Below, piece after piece: positions 1-8,604 of a DNA stretch of 64,000 nt. Position numbers and translations under genes: made by a program. Position 1 is the stretch's first letter, and every line of letters starts with the position of its first letter. The DNA comes from an uncultured Bacteroidales bacterium (lineage in GTDB: Bacteria; Bacteroidota; Bacteroidia; Bacteroidales; Bacteroidaceae). The stretch lies in assembly GCA_902786925.1 (NCBI GenBank), contig CADAEK010000002.1:62001-126000 (forward strand), written 5' to 3'. The notes below the pieces were generated by a model. The model did no database searches and was not told where the DNA came from. It saw only the letters and a list, made by a program, of their open reading frames with translations.

Positions 1-446
1 TCTTTATGCTGATTCCTGAGGCATGTGCGTTGGTGCTTGAAGCAGGAACAATGGGCAATGGCGGGGAAGTATTTGTCTTTGACATGGGTCAGCCAGTAAG
101 GATTGCAGATTTGGCCAAACGACTGATTCAGAATAGTGGACGACGTGATGTAAAGATTCAATATACAGGACTTCGTGATGGAGAAAAGCTTTATGAAGAA
201 GTGCTTTTCAAAGGCGAAGAAGAAGTTCCAACAGTACATCCAAAAATCTGTGTTGCCAAGGTGCGTCAGTATGAATATGGCGAAGTTTGCTGGCAGTTTG
301 ATGAGTTAGAAAAGTTGTCTAAGACATGTGATGAAATGGCGATTGTTCGAAAGATGAAGATAATTGTGCCAGAATTCAAGAGTAACAATTCAAAGTATGA
401 GGCTATTGACAAGGAATTGGTGCGTGAAGGAATTAGGACGGCATAA
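1..446 (+). CDS. Nucleoside-diphosphate-sugar epimerase/dehydratase, C-terminal part (CapD/FlaA1 type), 5'-truncated by the window
   Basis: The reading frame is open from the window edge, so the true start lies upstream. What remains is the C-terminal end of an extended-SDR sugar-nucleotide epimerase/dehydratase of the CapD/WbpM/FlaA1 family. The segment around GEVFVFDMGQPVRIADLA, followed by GLRDGEKLYEEVL and a P-T-x-H-P-K-I stretch, is the family's typical C-terminal signature. These enzymes make UDP-linked amino- or deoxy-sugars for capsule or O-antigen, and the full proteins are membrane anchored (about 600 aa). It is probably the last gene of a polysaccharide locus lying to the left. A 63-bp gap separates it from the next gene on the same strand. 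Confidence 0.85.
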   Translation, partial: FMLIPEACALVLEAGTMGNGGEVFVFDMGQPVRIADLAKRLIQNSGRRDVKIQYTGLRDGEKLYEEVLFKGEEEVPTVHPKICVAKVRQYEYGEVCWQFDELEKLSKTCDEMAIVRKMKIIVPEFKSNNSKYEAIDKELVREGIRTA

Positions 447-509
447 AATGTCGTGAGATTGTTTAATAGAGATAATAAAGCAAGAAGTTAGAAGGAAAAG
501 TTTGTTATC

Positions 510-1763
510 ATGAATCATATGTTGAAGAAATGTTCTATCATGGTGCTATCGCTTATCGTATTCTGTGGTGGGATGACTGCTCAGGATGTGTCTGATACTA
601 CGATAACGATTATTGAAGATTTGGAAGTTCCCTTAGTGGAGAAAAGGTATGTTGCCAATTCGAATTTCCACGATAACTGGTATTTGAGCCTTTATGGAGG
701 TGTTACATCTAACTGGGGAAGTGATGGCTCTCATGCGGGCTTCTTCCAAGTAATGGGACCTGCAGCCGTTATTGCAGGTGGTAAGGAAATCACCCCAATG
801 AGTTCGGTGCGTCTCCAGATTAACTATAATCGCAATACGGGCGTTACCACTGATAAGTTTAACGGTTTTAGTGATTATGCTCATTTGACGCATAACCGTT
901 TTAAGTGGAATTCATACGGAATTAGCGTGGACTATTTGCTGAATTTCACCAATTTGCTTTTGGGCTTCCGTGAGCACAGAAAGTTCCATCTCCAAGGCAT
1001 TGTTGGTATTGGTGGCTCAGTTTCTCGTAATTATACAACGGGCGATTTTGTGAAAGCAATTGCTGATATTAAAGGCGATCCTAACTATAATGACCATGAA
1101 CATCAGTTGACAAATGAAGATATGTATGACAATCGTCAGCACTCACTGGTTTGTCTTCGTGCTGGTGTTGCAGGAACTTTCATGATTGCACGTAATTGGA
1201 GTCTGCATTTGGAAGCCATTGGCAATTTGCTGGATAACTCGTATGACAGTAACCCTACTACTGGTAATACATGGGATGGACACGTGGATTACTTGGTTGG
1301 TATTAGTTACCGTTTCAATAACAAAGGCGGGCAGGCTCCGGGCTTTTACTATCCCCGCCATGATATGAATGAGTATCGTAAGCGTATTACTGTGATTCAA
1401 GATTTGCGTAATCAAACCAAGCGCAGAAGGGCTGAACTGGAAGCTATGACTGATACCATTGATGTGGATGCACAGGTGATGTATACGCTGATTGCATTTG
1501 ACGAGGGCAGTACCACTGTTGACCGTCTGCAACAGACAAATATCTTCACAGCTGCTTATGCTTGGTCAAGATCACCCCGTAGCATCATTTATATAACCAA
1601 TAGCACAGGTGTTGACGATAAGTTGTTCCGTAAGCGTGCAGAAGCGGTAAAAGATGTCTTGCTTGAACGTTATGAGATACCTTATATTAAGATTCGTGTG
1701 GTGGCAAGCGAAAAGGACATCAAACCGCAGGGTGACTATGTTGAATTAATCATTAATGACTGA
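510..1763 (+). CDS. Outer-membrane beta-barrel protein with OmpA-like C-terminal region
   Basis: This 417-aa protein starts with a signal peptide (hydrophobic MLKKCSIMVLSLIVFCGG, likely cleaved after TAQ). A region rich in alternating aromatic/polar beta strands follows (about residues 50-275), then a coiled, charged linker around 290-320 and an alpha/beta C-terminus. The C-terminal part, with IIYITNSTGVDDKLFRKRAE and later VASEKDIKPQGDYVELI, looks like a degenerate OmpA domain: it keeps the RAExVKxxL helix but lacks a clear peptidoglycan-binding TGxxD motif. The next gene encodes a longer relative, so the two look like a tandem paralogous pair. Met at 519 (MLKK) is an alternative start. Its exact role is unknown. 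Confidence 0.7.
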   Translation: MNHMLKKCSIMVLSLIVFCGGMTAQDVSDTTITIIEDLEVPLVEKRYVANSNFHDNWYLSLYGGVTSNWGSDGSHAGFFQVMGPAAVIAGGKEITPMSSVRLQINYNRNTGVTTDKFNGFSDYAHLTHNRFKWNSYGISVDYLLNFTNLLLGFREHRKFHLQGIVGIGGSVSRNYTTGDFVKAIADIKGDPNYNDHEHQLTNEDMYDNRQHSLVCLRAGVAGTFMIARNWSLHLEAIGNLLDNSYDSNPTTGNTWDGHVDYLVGISYRFNNKGGQAPGFYYPRHDMNEYRKRITVIQDLRNQTKRRRAELEAMTDTIDVDAQVMYTLIAFDEGSTTVDRLQQTNIFTAAYAWSRSPRSIIYITNSTGVDDKLFRKRAEAVKDVLLERYEIPYIKIRVVASEKDIKPQGDYVELIIND

Positions 1764-1810
1764 TTAGTCTTTTAGATTAGTTCGTGCGTGAAGTACGAAA
1801 GGAAAGAAAC

Positions 1811-3142
1811 ATGATGAAGAGAATATACATATTAATTGTTGCATTTTTAGCAAGCTTCGTAGCGATTGCACAGAATACAGGAGTCGCTGACTCCCTCTTT
1901 AGCCGTTCGAAACTGGATCAAGACAGCCTTTATTATGACGAGTTTGCATATTTGGATGATTACCATTTTGCGGATAACATCTTTTTGCTCGGACAGGTAG
2001 GCATGAGTCATTCGATGTCAGAGAACACTCGTTTTGGTAACTTCTTTGCCAATGAGCGGCCTAGTTTCAATATCGGTGTGGGTAAATGGATTTATCCTGC
2101 ATTTGGTGCCCGTTTTACACTCGGTTTGCATCCACAGGTGGGTCGTGCAGAGTGGGAGATTAGTGATACATGGCCAAATGTATTCGGGAACTACGGCTAT
2201 AACATGTTTTCAGCCTATGTGGATGGCTTGGTCAATCTGACGAATATCATATTTAAGTATCGTGAGGACCGTGTTTTCAACCTCATTGGTATCATTGGTT
2301 TGGGTTACAACCATACGTTCGGATTTGATAAAAATAAATGTGATTTGATGAGAAGGGGTATCTCTGTATCAGGTGGGAAAATTATTCCTGGCACAGATGA
2401 AAAGCCTGGAACAATCCGTTATGATGTCAATACCGACCCAGGCAACTTCTTCGCTGCTCATGTGGGACTTCAAGGACGTTGGAAAGTGAATGCCGCTTGG
2501 GATATCATTGGTGAAGTGACATTTAATGGTACGGATGATAAGTATAATGGTCACACTTATGACCGTGTGTACGATACATACTTCGATATATTGGTTGGTG
2601 CTCAATTCCACTTTAAGGATTGCCATGGCCGTCGTCGTTTCCATTACGTCAAGTACCTCAATTCTGAACTGATTGAGCGTTTGGCCAAGATGCTTAGCGA
2701 TGAGAACGAACGTTTGAGTGAAGCCAATATGGCAATACCTGAAATCTTTGAAAAGATTAAGTTCAGTGAAGCCTTGCAAACGACGGTTTCTTTCTATGTG
2801 GACCGTTACTACATTACGGAAGCACAAAAAAAGAACGTGAAGAGTGTGGCTACATTCCTCTTTACTCACCCCGATATCAATTTGGTCGTGACTGGATATG
2901 CTGATGTTGAAACAGCCTATCCTGCCTACAACCTCCGCCTTTCACAAAAGCGTGCTCAAGCAGTTTACGATATGTTGGTCAATGAATTCCATGTGCCTAC
3001 GAATCGTCTTCGTATAGACTATAAGGGTGACACCGTGCAGCCATACGCAGCCGTAAATGAATGGAACCGTGCTGTTATCTTCTTCTTGGACCGCAATGGC
3101 GGAAAGAGTCAGGTGCTTGAGTCGGACACTCCTGTGGAATAA
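1811..3142 (+). CDS. OmpA family outer-membrane protein
   Basis: The likely start is the ATG at 1811 after an AGGAAAG sequence; upstream in-frame codons would put charged residues before the signal peptide (MMKRIYILIVAFLASFVAIAQ). The protein is 443 aa. Residues about 40-275 form a predicted beta-barrel, and 320-430 form an OmpA/MotB peptidoglycan-binding domain. The latter has the TGYADVETAYPAYN segment and NLRLSQKRAQAVYDML, which match the family consensus GxxD...NxxLSxxRAxxV. The conserved Asp and Arg that grip diaminopimelate are present. It probably ties the outer membrane to the cell wall. It lies 47 bp after its shorter paralogue and is probably co-transcribed with it and the LRR gene that follows. 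Confidence 0.8.
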   Translation: MMKRIYILIVAFLASFVAIAQNTGVADSLFSRSKLDQDSLYYDEFAYLDDYHFADNIFLLGQVGMSHSMSENTRFGNFFANERPSFNIGVGKWIYPAFGARFTLGLHPQVGRAEWEISDTWPNVFGNYGYNMFSAYVDGLVNLTNIIFKYREDRVFNLIGIIGLGYNHTFGFDKNKCDLMRRGISVSGGKIIPGTDEKPGTIRYDVNTDPGNFFAAHVGLQGRWKVNAAWDIIGEVTFNGTDDKYNGHTYDRVYDTYFDILVGAQFHFKDCHGRRRFHYVKYLNSELIERLAKMLSDENERLSEANMAIPEIFEKIKFSEALQTTVSFYVDRYYITEAQKKNVKSVATFLFTHPDINLVVTGYADVETAYPAYNLRLSQKRAQAVYDMLVNEFHVPTNRLRIDYKGDTVQPYAAVNEWNRAVIFFLDRNGGKSQVLESDTPVE

Positions 3143-3182
3143 ATTTTGTAGATCCAATAGAAATATCATATTTTGAATCGTG

Positions 3183-3944
3183 ATGAAATATATTCTTTTT
3201 GCAATGACTATGTTTGTCTCCCTCTGTCTGTGTGCTCAGGAAGACGAAAGCGATGAGGCAATCCCTGCAGGAATGACCTCTATCCCCGATTCTGCATATT
3301 ACAAAAATACAGAACTGACTTCGCTTACAATACCTGCATCAGTTGAGACATTGGGCGACCATCTTGTGGACCATTGTTTCAAGCTTGTGTATATCGGAGT
3401 GGATGCAGAAAACCCTTACTTCAAGTCTATTGGAGGTGTACTCTATTCTAAAGATGGACAGACCCTTATCCTTTGTCCTCCAGGCAAGACTGGGGAGTTT
3501 GTCATTCCCGAGCATGTGAAGCGCATTGCTCCTTATGCCTTCAGAACCTGCAAGAAGCTATCTTCTATCGTTTTGCCGTCAGGGCTTGAGGAGATTCCTG
3601 ATGGTGCCTTCATGGGTTGTTGGGGCTTAGAGAAAGTCAATCTTCCCAATGGGCTTAAGCGCATCGGAAAGCATGCATTCGATGGCACTATCATCCAGAA
3701 GATGAATATGCCGACCTCGATGGAATTCATAGATGACGAGGCCTTTGTCAATACGAGTCTTGTCGAGGTGAACCTTCGTGTCACAAAGCCTTTTGCATTG
3801 GGCGAGAATGTGTTTAGCGAGATTCATGTTACTCGTTTGAATGTGCCTACTGCAGGTCTTCAAAACTTCAAGAAAGATCCTAAGTGGGGTAAGTTCGGAC
3901 GTATCACACCTACTCATAGTTATTGGACGGTGAAACTTCCATAA
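3183..3944 (+). CDS. BspA-like leucine-rich-repeat secreted protein
   Basis: This 253-aa protein has a signal peptide (MKYILFAMTMFVSLCLCAQ) followed by LRR_5 (Treponema/BspA-type) repeats. The repeats are of the form IPxxVxxIxxxAFxxCxxLxxVxLP and can be read at about residues 48-70, 108-130, 131-153, 155-176 and 178-200. Proteins of this type act in surface adhesion or as building blocks of larger adhesins, but this one is short and has no obvious surface anchor. ATG at 3183 is preferred over the in-frame GTG three bases earlier. It lies 40 bp after the OmpA gene and ends before a strong terminator, so it probably closes that operon. Confidence 0.8.
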   Translation: MKYILFAMTMFVSLCLCAQEDESDEAIPAGMTSIPDSAYYKNTELTSLTIPASVETLGDHLVDHCFKLVYIGVDAENPYFKSIGGVLYSKDGQTLILCPPGKTGEFVIPEHVKRIAPYAFRTCKKLSSIVLPSGLEEIPDGAFMGCWGLEKVNLPNGLKRIGKHAFDGTIIQKMNMPTSMEFIDDEAFVNTSLVEVNLRVTKPFALGENVFSEIHVTRLNVPTAGLQNFKKDPKWGKFGRITPTHSYWTVKLP

Positions 3945-3970
3945 AAGAGACAGTCAATGTTACCCTATAC

Positions 3971-4016
3971 GAAGAGGGCGGCCAACGATAACGTTTGGTC
4001 GCCCTCTTCTTTGTTA
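3971..4016 (+). terminator. Rho-independent terminator after the OmpA-LRR operon
   Basis: Arms GAAGAGGGCG and CGCCCTCTTC, extended inward by further pairs on either side of a short loop, form a long stem at 3971-4009. TTCTTTGTT follows on the plus strand. It sits 26 bp after the LRR gene stop. Confidence 0.85.
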
Positions 4017-4109
4017 TAACTTCTCCGAAGTCCCCTTTTCCCTTCACTTGCCATACCGAGTGTCTCCCCATGTCGTCAGACAGAAAACTGACAACCCCAA
4101 TCAGCGAAC

Positions 4110-4274
4110 TACACTATTCTCTGCCTACGCTCCGCCTATGCTCTGCCTACACTCCGCCTATGCTCCTCCTAAGCTCCTCCTAGGCTCCTTCTAGGCTCCT
4201 TCTAGGCTCCTTCTAGGCTTACTCATGAGTATGGCTAGAGTATGGCTAGAGTAAGCTTGGAGTATGGCTAGAGT
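4110..4274. repeat. 11-bp-periodic tandem array with a dyad centre
   Basis: From 4110 to 4274 the sequence can be cut into 15 consecutive 11-bp units without a gap. The left units drift from CTGCCTACGCT through CCTCCTAAGCT to three identical CCTTCTAGGCT (4187-4219). A palindromic ACTCATGAGT sits at 4221-4230. The right units are mostly ATGGCTAGAGT (4231, 4242, 4264) and run in roughly inverted sense, so the whole could fold back on itself. The array fills the space between the convergent LRR and UpxY genes and begins 8 bp beyond the UpxY stop. Its function is unknown. Confidence 0.85.
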
Positions 4275-4282
4275 GTGTCAAG

Positions 4283-4852
4283 TCATTTGATGACTCGAAT
4301 GTATTGTGGCTCAATATGTGTGCCAATAGCACCGAGCATTTCAAAGTTGATGAGGAACATGCGTTTGGCACGTCCCTTTGCTTTTAGAAGTGTTCCTTCG
4401 TAGCCGTCAAAGAGACCACCCACAATCTTTACCTTGTCCCCTTGCTTGAGTTCCACTTCTTCGGGGTGAAAGTAGGTGATGTCTTCTTTCATCTTGGTGG
4501 ATGAGTCAATGAATAGCTCCATTTCTCGTGCAGGAACTTGCAGTATCTTATATTTCCCTCCAATCTTTTTGTAGCAGTACGTGATGAACGGGTGCTGGTT
4601 CTTCAAAGAATTAATCAGTTGGAAGGGGGCATAGACGAAAAGCGTATTGGGAATAAGAGGACGTTCCACAATCACCTTTTTCCCTTGGATTGTTGTGTCC
4701 GTTTTTGTCAATGGGCAATAAGTTCGCAGACCAGCAGCCTCCAGCAAAGAAGTCGCCAACGATTCTTTTCTGCTTACTTTTAAGACAAACCATTGTGGGG
4801 CATTCCCTTGCTGTGATAGTGCCGTTGTATGGCATTCTTTCAAGTTGTTCAT
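4283..4852 (-). CDS. UpxY family (NusG-like) transcription antiterminator
   Basis: The protein is 189 aa when started at the ATG at 4852 (MNNLKECHTT). That start lies about 24 bp below a perfect TATCTTTG -7 element, whereas a longer upstream reading would run through the promoter. The NusG N-terminal fold is visible at about 20-110 (WFVLKVSRKESLATSLLEAA, PLIPNTLFVYAP), and the C-terminal KOW domain at 140-185 (LKQGDKVKIVGGLFDGYEG). UpxY proteins are NusG paralogues known in Bacteroides for antitermination of capsular polysaccharide operons, and are normally the first gene of such an operon. Here no co-directional gene follows; downstream lies only the 11-bp array and a convergent gene. It may act in trans on the polysaccharide locus to the left, or be a relic. 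Confidence 0.88.
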   Translation of the reverse strand: MNNLKECHTTALSQQGNAPQWFVLKVSRKESLATSLLEAAGLRTYCPLTKTDTTIQGKKVIVERPLIPNTLFVYAPFQLINSLKNQHPFITYCYKKIGGKYKILQVPAREMELFIDSSTKMKEDITYFHPEEVELKQGDKVKIVGGLFDGYEGTLLKAKGRAKRMFLINFEMLGAIGTHIEPQYIRVIK

Positions 4853-4876
4853 CAACAGAATTTCGTAAAAACGCGG

Positions 4877-4884
4877 CAAAGATA
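4877..4884 (-). promoter_or_regulatory. Bacteroidetes -7 element of the UpxY gene
   Basis: Read on the minus strand this is TATCTTTG, an exact match to TAnnTTTG, 24 bp upstream of the UpxY start codon. No good TTTG -33 box lies at the usual distance. Confidence 0.6.
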
Positions 4885-4904
4885 AGGAAAATATATCGTA
4901 ATAA

Positions 4905-4935
4905 TTGCCTGAGCCGTGAAATAGTTGTACTTTCG
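4905..4935 (+). promoter_or_regulatory. Promoter of the GH106 gene, overlapping the UpxY promoter region
   Basis: TTG at 4905-4907, a 20-bp spacer and TACTTTCG at 4928-4935 fit the Bacteroidetes consensus with one mismatch in the -7 box. The start codon follows 30 bp later. The divergent UpxY -7 box is only 20 bp to the left, so the two polymerase footprints should overlap. Confidence 0.5.
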
Positions 4936-4965
4936 CACCACAAACAGAACATCTATCTTGACGAA

Positions 4966-7578
4966 ATGATGAAATTAACCTATTGCTTCCTCTCTGCTTT
5001 GCTGGCGGGTTTCTGTTTCTTGTTGAGTCCCGTGACGATTTGTGCACAAAGTTGGAACTGTACTCCCTCATTGAATATTCCTGTTTCTCAACAGGCAAAA
5101 CCCTACACTCGTTGGTGGTGGTTGGGTAGTGCTGTTGATTCAGCTGGACTTGATGCCAATCTAACAGCGTTTGCCAAGGTCGGCATAGGCGGCGTAGAAA
5201 TTACACCTATCTATGGTGTGCAAGGCAACGATGCGAATGATATACCTTATCTTTCTCCCCGTTGGATGCGTATGCTTGCCTATGTAGAGGCACGGGGCGC
5301 GGAGTTGGGGATAGAGACCAATATGGCTACAGGCACCGGCTGGCCTTTTGGCGGTCCTTTGGTGTCAAAAGAGAATGCCGCGAAGAAGCTTCTCTTCAAT
5401 GAGCATCAAGAAGCCACAATGGATTACACTGGACAAAAAGTGAAGCGCGCTGCTCCTGGTGGTGAAGGATATGTGATAGACCACTTTGACCATCATGCGG
5501 TGGCCAATTACTTGGAGCGTTTCGATACAGCCTTCGCTCATCAGCATTTGCCATTTCCCCACACCATGTTCAATGATTCCTATGAAGTGTATGGTGCTGA
5601 TTGGACTCCTCATCTCTATGACGAGTTTCAGCGTCGTCGTGGCTATGACCTTCGTCCATTCATACAAGTGTTGAACAAGAAGGATTCTCTCCGTACCGAT
5701 GCGGATCGTCGCATTGTCAGCGACTACCGCGAAACCTTGGGAGACCTGCTCTTGGAGAACTTTACGACCCAATGGACCGATTGGGCACATCGTCATGGCA
5801 GCATTACGCGCAATCAGGCACATGGAAGTCCGGCTAACTTGCTTGACGTCTATGCTGCTGTAGATATACCGGAATGCGAAGGTTTTGGACTCAGCGACTT
5901 CGGCATCAAGGGACTGCGTACAGACCCAGGCTTCACCAAGAAGAACGACTCTGATATCTCCATGCTGAAGTACGCCTCTTCTGCCGCACATATTTCAGGC
6001 AAGAAATATACCTCCAGCGAGACCTTCACATGGCTCACCGAGCACTTCCGTACCTCGTTCTCTCAGTGCAAGCCCGACCTCGATCTTATGTTTCTGTCAG
6101 GTGTCAATCATGTATTCTTCCATGGCTCCTGCTATTCTCCCAAAGATGAGCCATGGCCAGGATGGAGGTTCTATGCCTCTGTGGACATGACTCCCTACAA
6201 TCCGCAGTGGAATGCCATGCCGTCCTTCTGCCAGTACATCAGCCGCTGTCAGTCATTCCTGCAGTGGGGTGAGCCAGATAATGATGTGTTAGTTTATCTT
6301 CCATATTATGACATGCTCTACGACCAGCCTGGTACTGTTGCCCTCTTTGACATCCATTCGATGGAGAAACGGGCTCCCAAGTTCATCGAGACGGTGCAGA
6401 CTCTCATCAAGGCAGGCTACGATGTGGACTATGTGTCCGACCGTTTCCTTCTGCAGGATAGTGTGACACGCCGTTATGCCACCATCATCGTGCCCGATGT
6501 GCGTTTCATGCCATTAGCCACTTTGCAGCGTCTTGTGCAAATTGCCGAACAGGGTGGGCAGGTCATGTTTGTCAAGTCTTTCCCTCAGTCTGTGCCAGGC
6601 TATGGTAAGCCCAAGGAACAAAAGGCTTTTATAGCGTTGCTAAAACAATTGCAGAAGAAAGTCTCTTTCCATCCAGATCAAGCCATGTACACCACATGGG
6701 GGCAGGGTGGCATTGTTACCTCGCCTACCTATAGTGATGGACTGCAGTTCAGCAAGGCGCGTATGGAACCCATGCGCGTGCAGCAGGGACTGAGTTGCAT
6801 CCGTCGCAGCAATCCTGATGGCTACCACTATTTCGTGTCCAACCTTCAAGGCAAAGACATTAACACCTTTGTGGAGCTTGGTGTGAAGGCTCGTGCAGTC
6901 ATCTTCTGCAACCCCATGACCGGTGCTATAGACCAGGCTCAACTCGACAATCAAGGACGGGTCAAGATGCAGTTGAAAAGCGGTGAAAGCATCATCCTGC
7001 GCACATACACCCAGCCTTTGGCAGAACAAGTGCCTCCGCATAAATACTATAATGCACTTGAATACCGAGCCACATCCCTCAAGGGGTGGACGCTCTCTTT
7101 CAAGGAGTCTGCGCCTGTCCGCATAGAGAAGACCTGCACATTCGAAGGTTCGCCCCAGTCTTGGACTTCGCTTGGCGATACTCTCCTCAACGCCACCATG
7201 GCGACAGGAGTATATCAGACCTCTTTCATGATGCCCAAGATGCCGTCTAATGCAGCATATATTCTCGACCTTGGTGATGTGCGCGAGTCAGCCCATGTCC
7301 TTGTCAATGGGAAGGATGCAGGCTTCCTTTTTGCGGTGCCCTTCCGGGTGGACATCACCCCTTATCTGCTTGAAGGCACCAACACCCTCACCATTGAAGT
7401 GACCAACCTGCCAGCCAACCGCATTGCTGAGATGGATCGTCAAGGCATCGAGTGGCGCAAGTTCAAAGAGATAAATGTGGTCGACCTTAACTATAAGACC
7501 AATCGTTACGGTGCATGGGCTCCGGTGCCATCAGGCTTGAATAGCGATGTGAAACTGATTCCATGCACGGTGGAGTGA
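4966..7578 (+). CDS. GH106-type glycoside hydrolase (probable alpha-L-rhamnosidase)
   Basis: With the start at 4966 (MMKLTYC) the protein is 870 aa and begins with a signal peptide ending ICAQ. The mature N-terminus (KPYTRWWWLGSAVDSAGL, then GIGGVEITPIYG, then TNMATGTGWPFGGP) is the hallmark of family GH106, whose members cleave alpha-L-rhamnose from pectic rhamnogalacturonan and related glycans. The C-terminal 130 residues resemble a GH2-type galactose-binding fold (YILDLGDVRESAHVLVNGKD, then LEGTNTLTIEVTNLPANRI). The protein is somewhat shorter than many GH106 enzymes (about 1,000 aa), although both ends look intact. No SusC/SusD pair is nearby. It acts in the periplasm or at the surface. 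Substrate is inferred from the family. Confidence 0.78.
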   Translation: MMKLTYCFLSALLAGFCFLLSPVTICAQSWNCTPSLNIPVSQQAKPYTRWWWLGSAVDSAGLDANLTAFAKVGIGGVEITPIYGVQGNDANDIPYLSPRWMRMLAYVEARGAELGIETNMATGTGWPFGGPLVSKENAAKKLLFNEHQEATMDYTGQKVKRAAPGGEGYVIDHFDHHAVANYLERFDTAFAHQHLPFPHTMFNDSYEVYGADWTPHLYDEFQRRRGYDLRPFIQVLNKKDSLRTDADRRIVSDYRETLGDLLLENFTTQWTDWAHRHGSITRNQAHGSPANLLDVYAAVDIPECEGFGLSDFGIKGLRTDPGFTKKNDSDISMLKYASSAAHISGKKYTSSETFTWLTEHFRTSFSQCKPDLDLMFLSGVNHVFFHGSCYSPKDEPWPGWRFYASVDMTPYNPQWNAMPSFCQYISRCQSFLQWGEPDNDVLVYLPYYDMLYDQPGTVALFDIHSMEKRAPKFIETVQTLIKAGYDVDYVSDRFLLQDSVTRRYATIIVPDVRFMPLATLQRLVQIAEQGGQVMFVKSFPQSVPGYGKPKEQKAFIALLKQLQKKVSFHPDQAMYTTWGQGGIVTSPTYSDGLQFSKARMEPMRVQQGLSCIRRSNPDGYHYFVSNLQGKDINTFVELGVKARAVIFCNPMTGAIDQAQLDNQGRVKMQLKSGESIILRTYTQPLAEQVPPHKYYNALEYRATSLKGWTLSFKESAPVRIEKTCTFEGSPQSWTSLGDTLLNATMATGVYQTSFMMPKMPSNAAYILDLGDVRESAHVLVNGKDAGFLFAVPFRVDITPYLLEGTNTLTIEVTNLPANRIAEMDRQGIEWRKFKEINVVDLNYKTNRYGAWAPVPSGLNSDVKLIPCTVE

Positions 7579-7613
7579 TTCCACACTTAATATGTTCAAT
7601 ACACACAGACACG

Positions 7614-8537
7614 ATGTATAAAGGAGAATTGATATCACTGTTGGTGACCCTCCTCTGGACGGTCACAGCAATGGCTGCGGAAGTAGCAAGCAAGCGCTTG
7701 TCACCTTTGGGACTGAACGTCATCCGTATGCTCTTATCGTTGATTTTGTTGGGTGCCCTGATGTGGGTAGTGTGCGGTCAGCCGCTTCCGCAAGATGCCG
7801 ATGCCGAGACCTGGCTCTGGCTCTCGCTCTCAGGCTTTGTAGGCTATGTGCTGGGCGATTACTGCCTCTTCAACTCCTACCTGCTCATAGGCAGCCGTTT
7901 CGGACAGCTCTTCATGACGCTGGCCCCCGCTTCAGCTGCTCTGTTTGGCTTCATCTTGCTGGGTGAACACATGTCTTTGCTTGCCATCCTGGGTATGCTC
8001 ATCACCATGTTTGGCATTGGCATGAGCGTGCTTTCAAAGGGGGGAGAACAGCATAAGTTGGGCCTTAAACTGCCTCTCAAAGGTGTTCTCTTCGGTATCG
8101 GAGCAGGACTTGGGCAAGGCATCGGTCTGGTACTTAGCAAAGTGGGCATGACTCACTATGAAACGCTCATCACCACTACCGAGGCACTTGACATCATGCC
8201 CTTCTCCAGCACCTTCATCCGAGCTGTGACAGGATTCGTTGGTTTTTCCCTGGTCATGTTCTTCACAGGAAAAACCCGTAAGGTTTATGCTGTTACCCAT
8301 GATCGGCGAGGCATGACCTTCGCCCTCATTGCCACACTCACAGGACCCTTCCTGGGTGTCAGCCTTTCACTCATGGCCACGCTCTATACCTCCACGGGCA
8401 TTGCTCAGACCATCATGGCCATGACCCCCATCTTCATCCTTCTGCCTTCTTGGTATTTCTTCAAGCAGAAAGTCACACCGCTTGAAATTCTTGGTGCCAT
8501 CATCAGTGTGGGGGGAGTTGCTCTGTTCTTTGTGTAG
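7614..8537 (+). CDS. DMT superfamily exporter, two EamA domains
   Basis: The 307-aa protein starts at the ATG at 7614 (MYKGELISLL). An earlier in-frame ATG at 7563 lies inside the end of the preceding gene and would add a non-hydrophobic tail. About ten hydrophobic segments are visible, arranged as two EamA repeats (residues about 1-137 and 150-305), each ending with the typical xxGExxxxxxxxGxxxIxxG region (LGEHMSLLAILGMLITMFG; PLEILGAIISVGGVAL). Such inner-membrane proteins export amino acids, metabolites or drugs, and the substrate cannot be read from the sequence. It starts 35 bp after the GH106 gene and may be co-transcribed. A hairpin follows the stop. Confidence 0.85.
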   Translation: MYKGELISLLVTLLWTVTAMAAEVASKRLSPLGLNVIRMLLSLILLGALMWVVCGQPLPQDADAETWLWLSLSGFVGYVLGDYCLFNSYLLIGSRFGQLFMTLAPASAALFGFILLGEHMSLLAILGMLITMFGIGMSVLSKGGEQHKLGLKLPLKGVLFGIGAGLGQGIGLVLSKVGMTHYETLITTTEALDIMPFSSTFIRAVTGFVGFSLVMFFTGKTRKVYAVTHDRRGMTFALIATLTGPFLGVSLSLMATLYTSTGIAQTIMAMTPIFILLPSWYFFKQKVTPLEILGAIISVGGVALFFV

Positions 8538-8543
8538 GTAATA

Positions 8544-8580
8544 GGGGAGGCGTAAAAGCGAAAAGCCTCCCAATCCTTTT
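8544..8580 (+). terminator. Hairpin between the convergent DMT and AEC transporter genes
   Basis: GGGAGGC at 8545-8551 pairs with GCCTCCC at 8565-8571, followed on the plus strand by AATCCTTTT. The short U-tract makes this a moderate terminator. Confidence 0.5.
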
Positions 8581-8604
8581 GCTTCAGGGAAACAAGCTGC
8601 TGAG

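Noticed and set aside
4110-4274. CRISPR-like array
   Set aside because: The repeat unit is 11 bp with no unique spacers, and no cas genes are nearby.
4690-4965. Longer N-terminus for the GH106 protein
   Set aside because: It would overlap the UpxY gene and its promoter; the signal peptide begins at 4966 just below a promoter.
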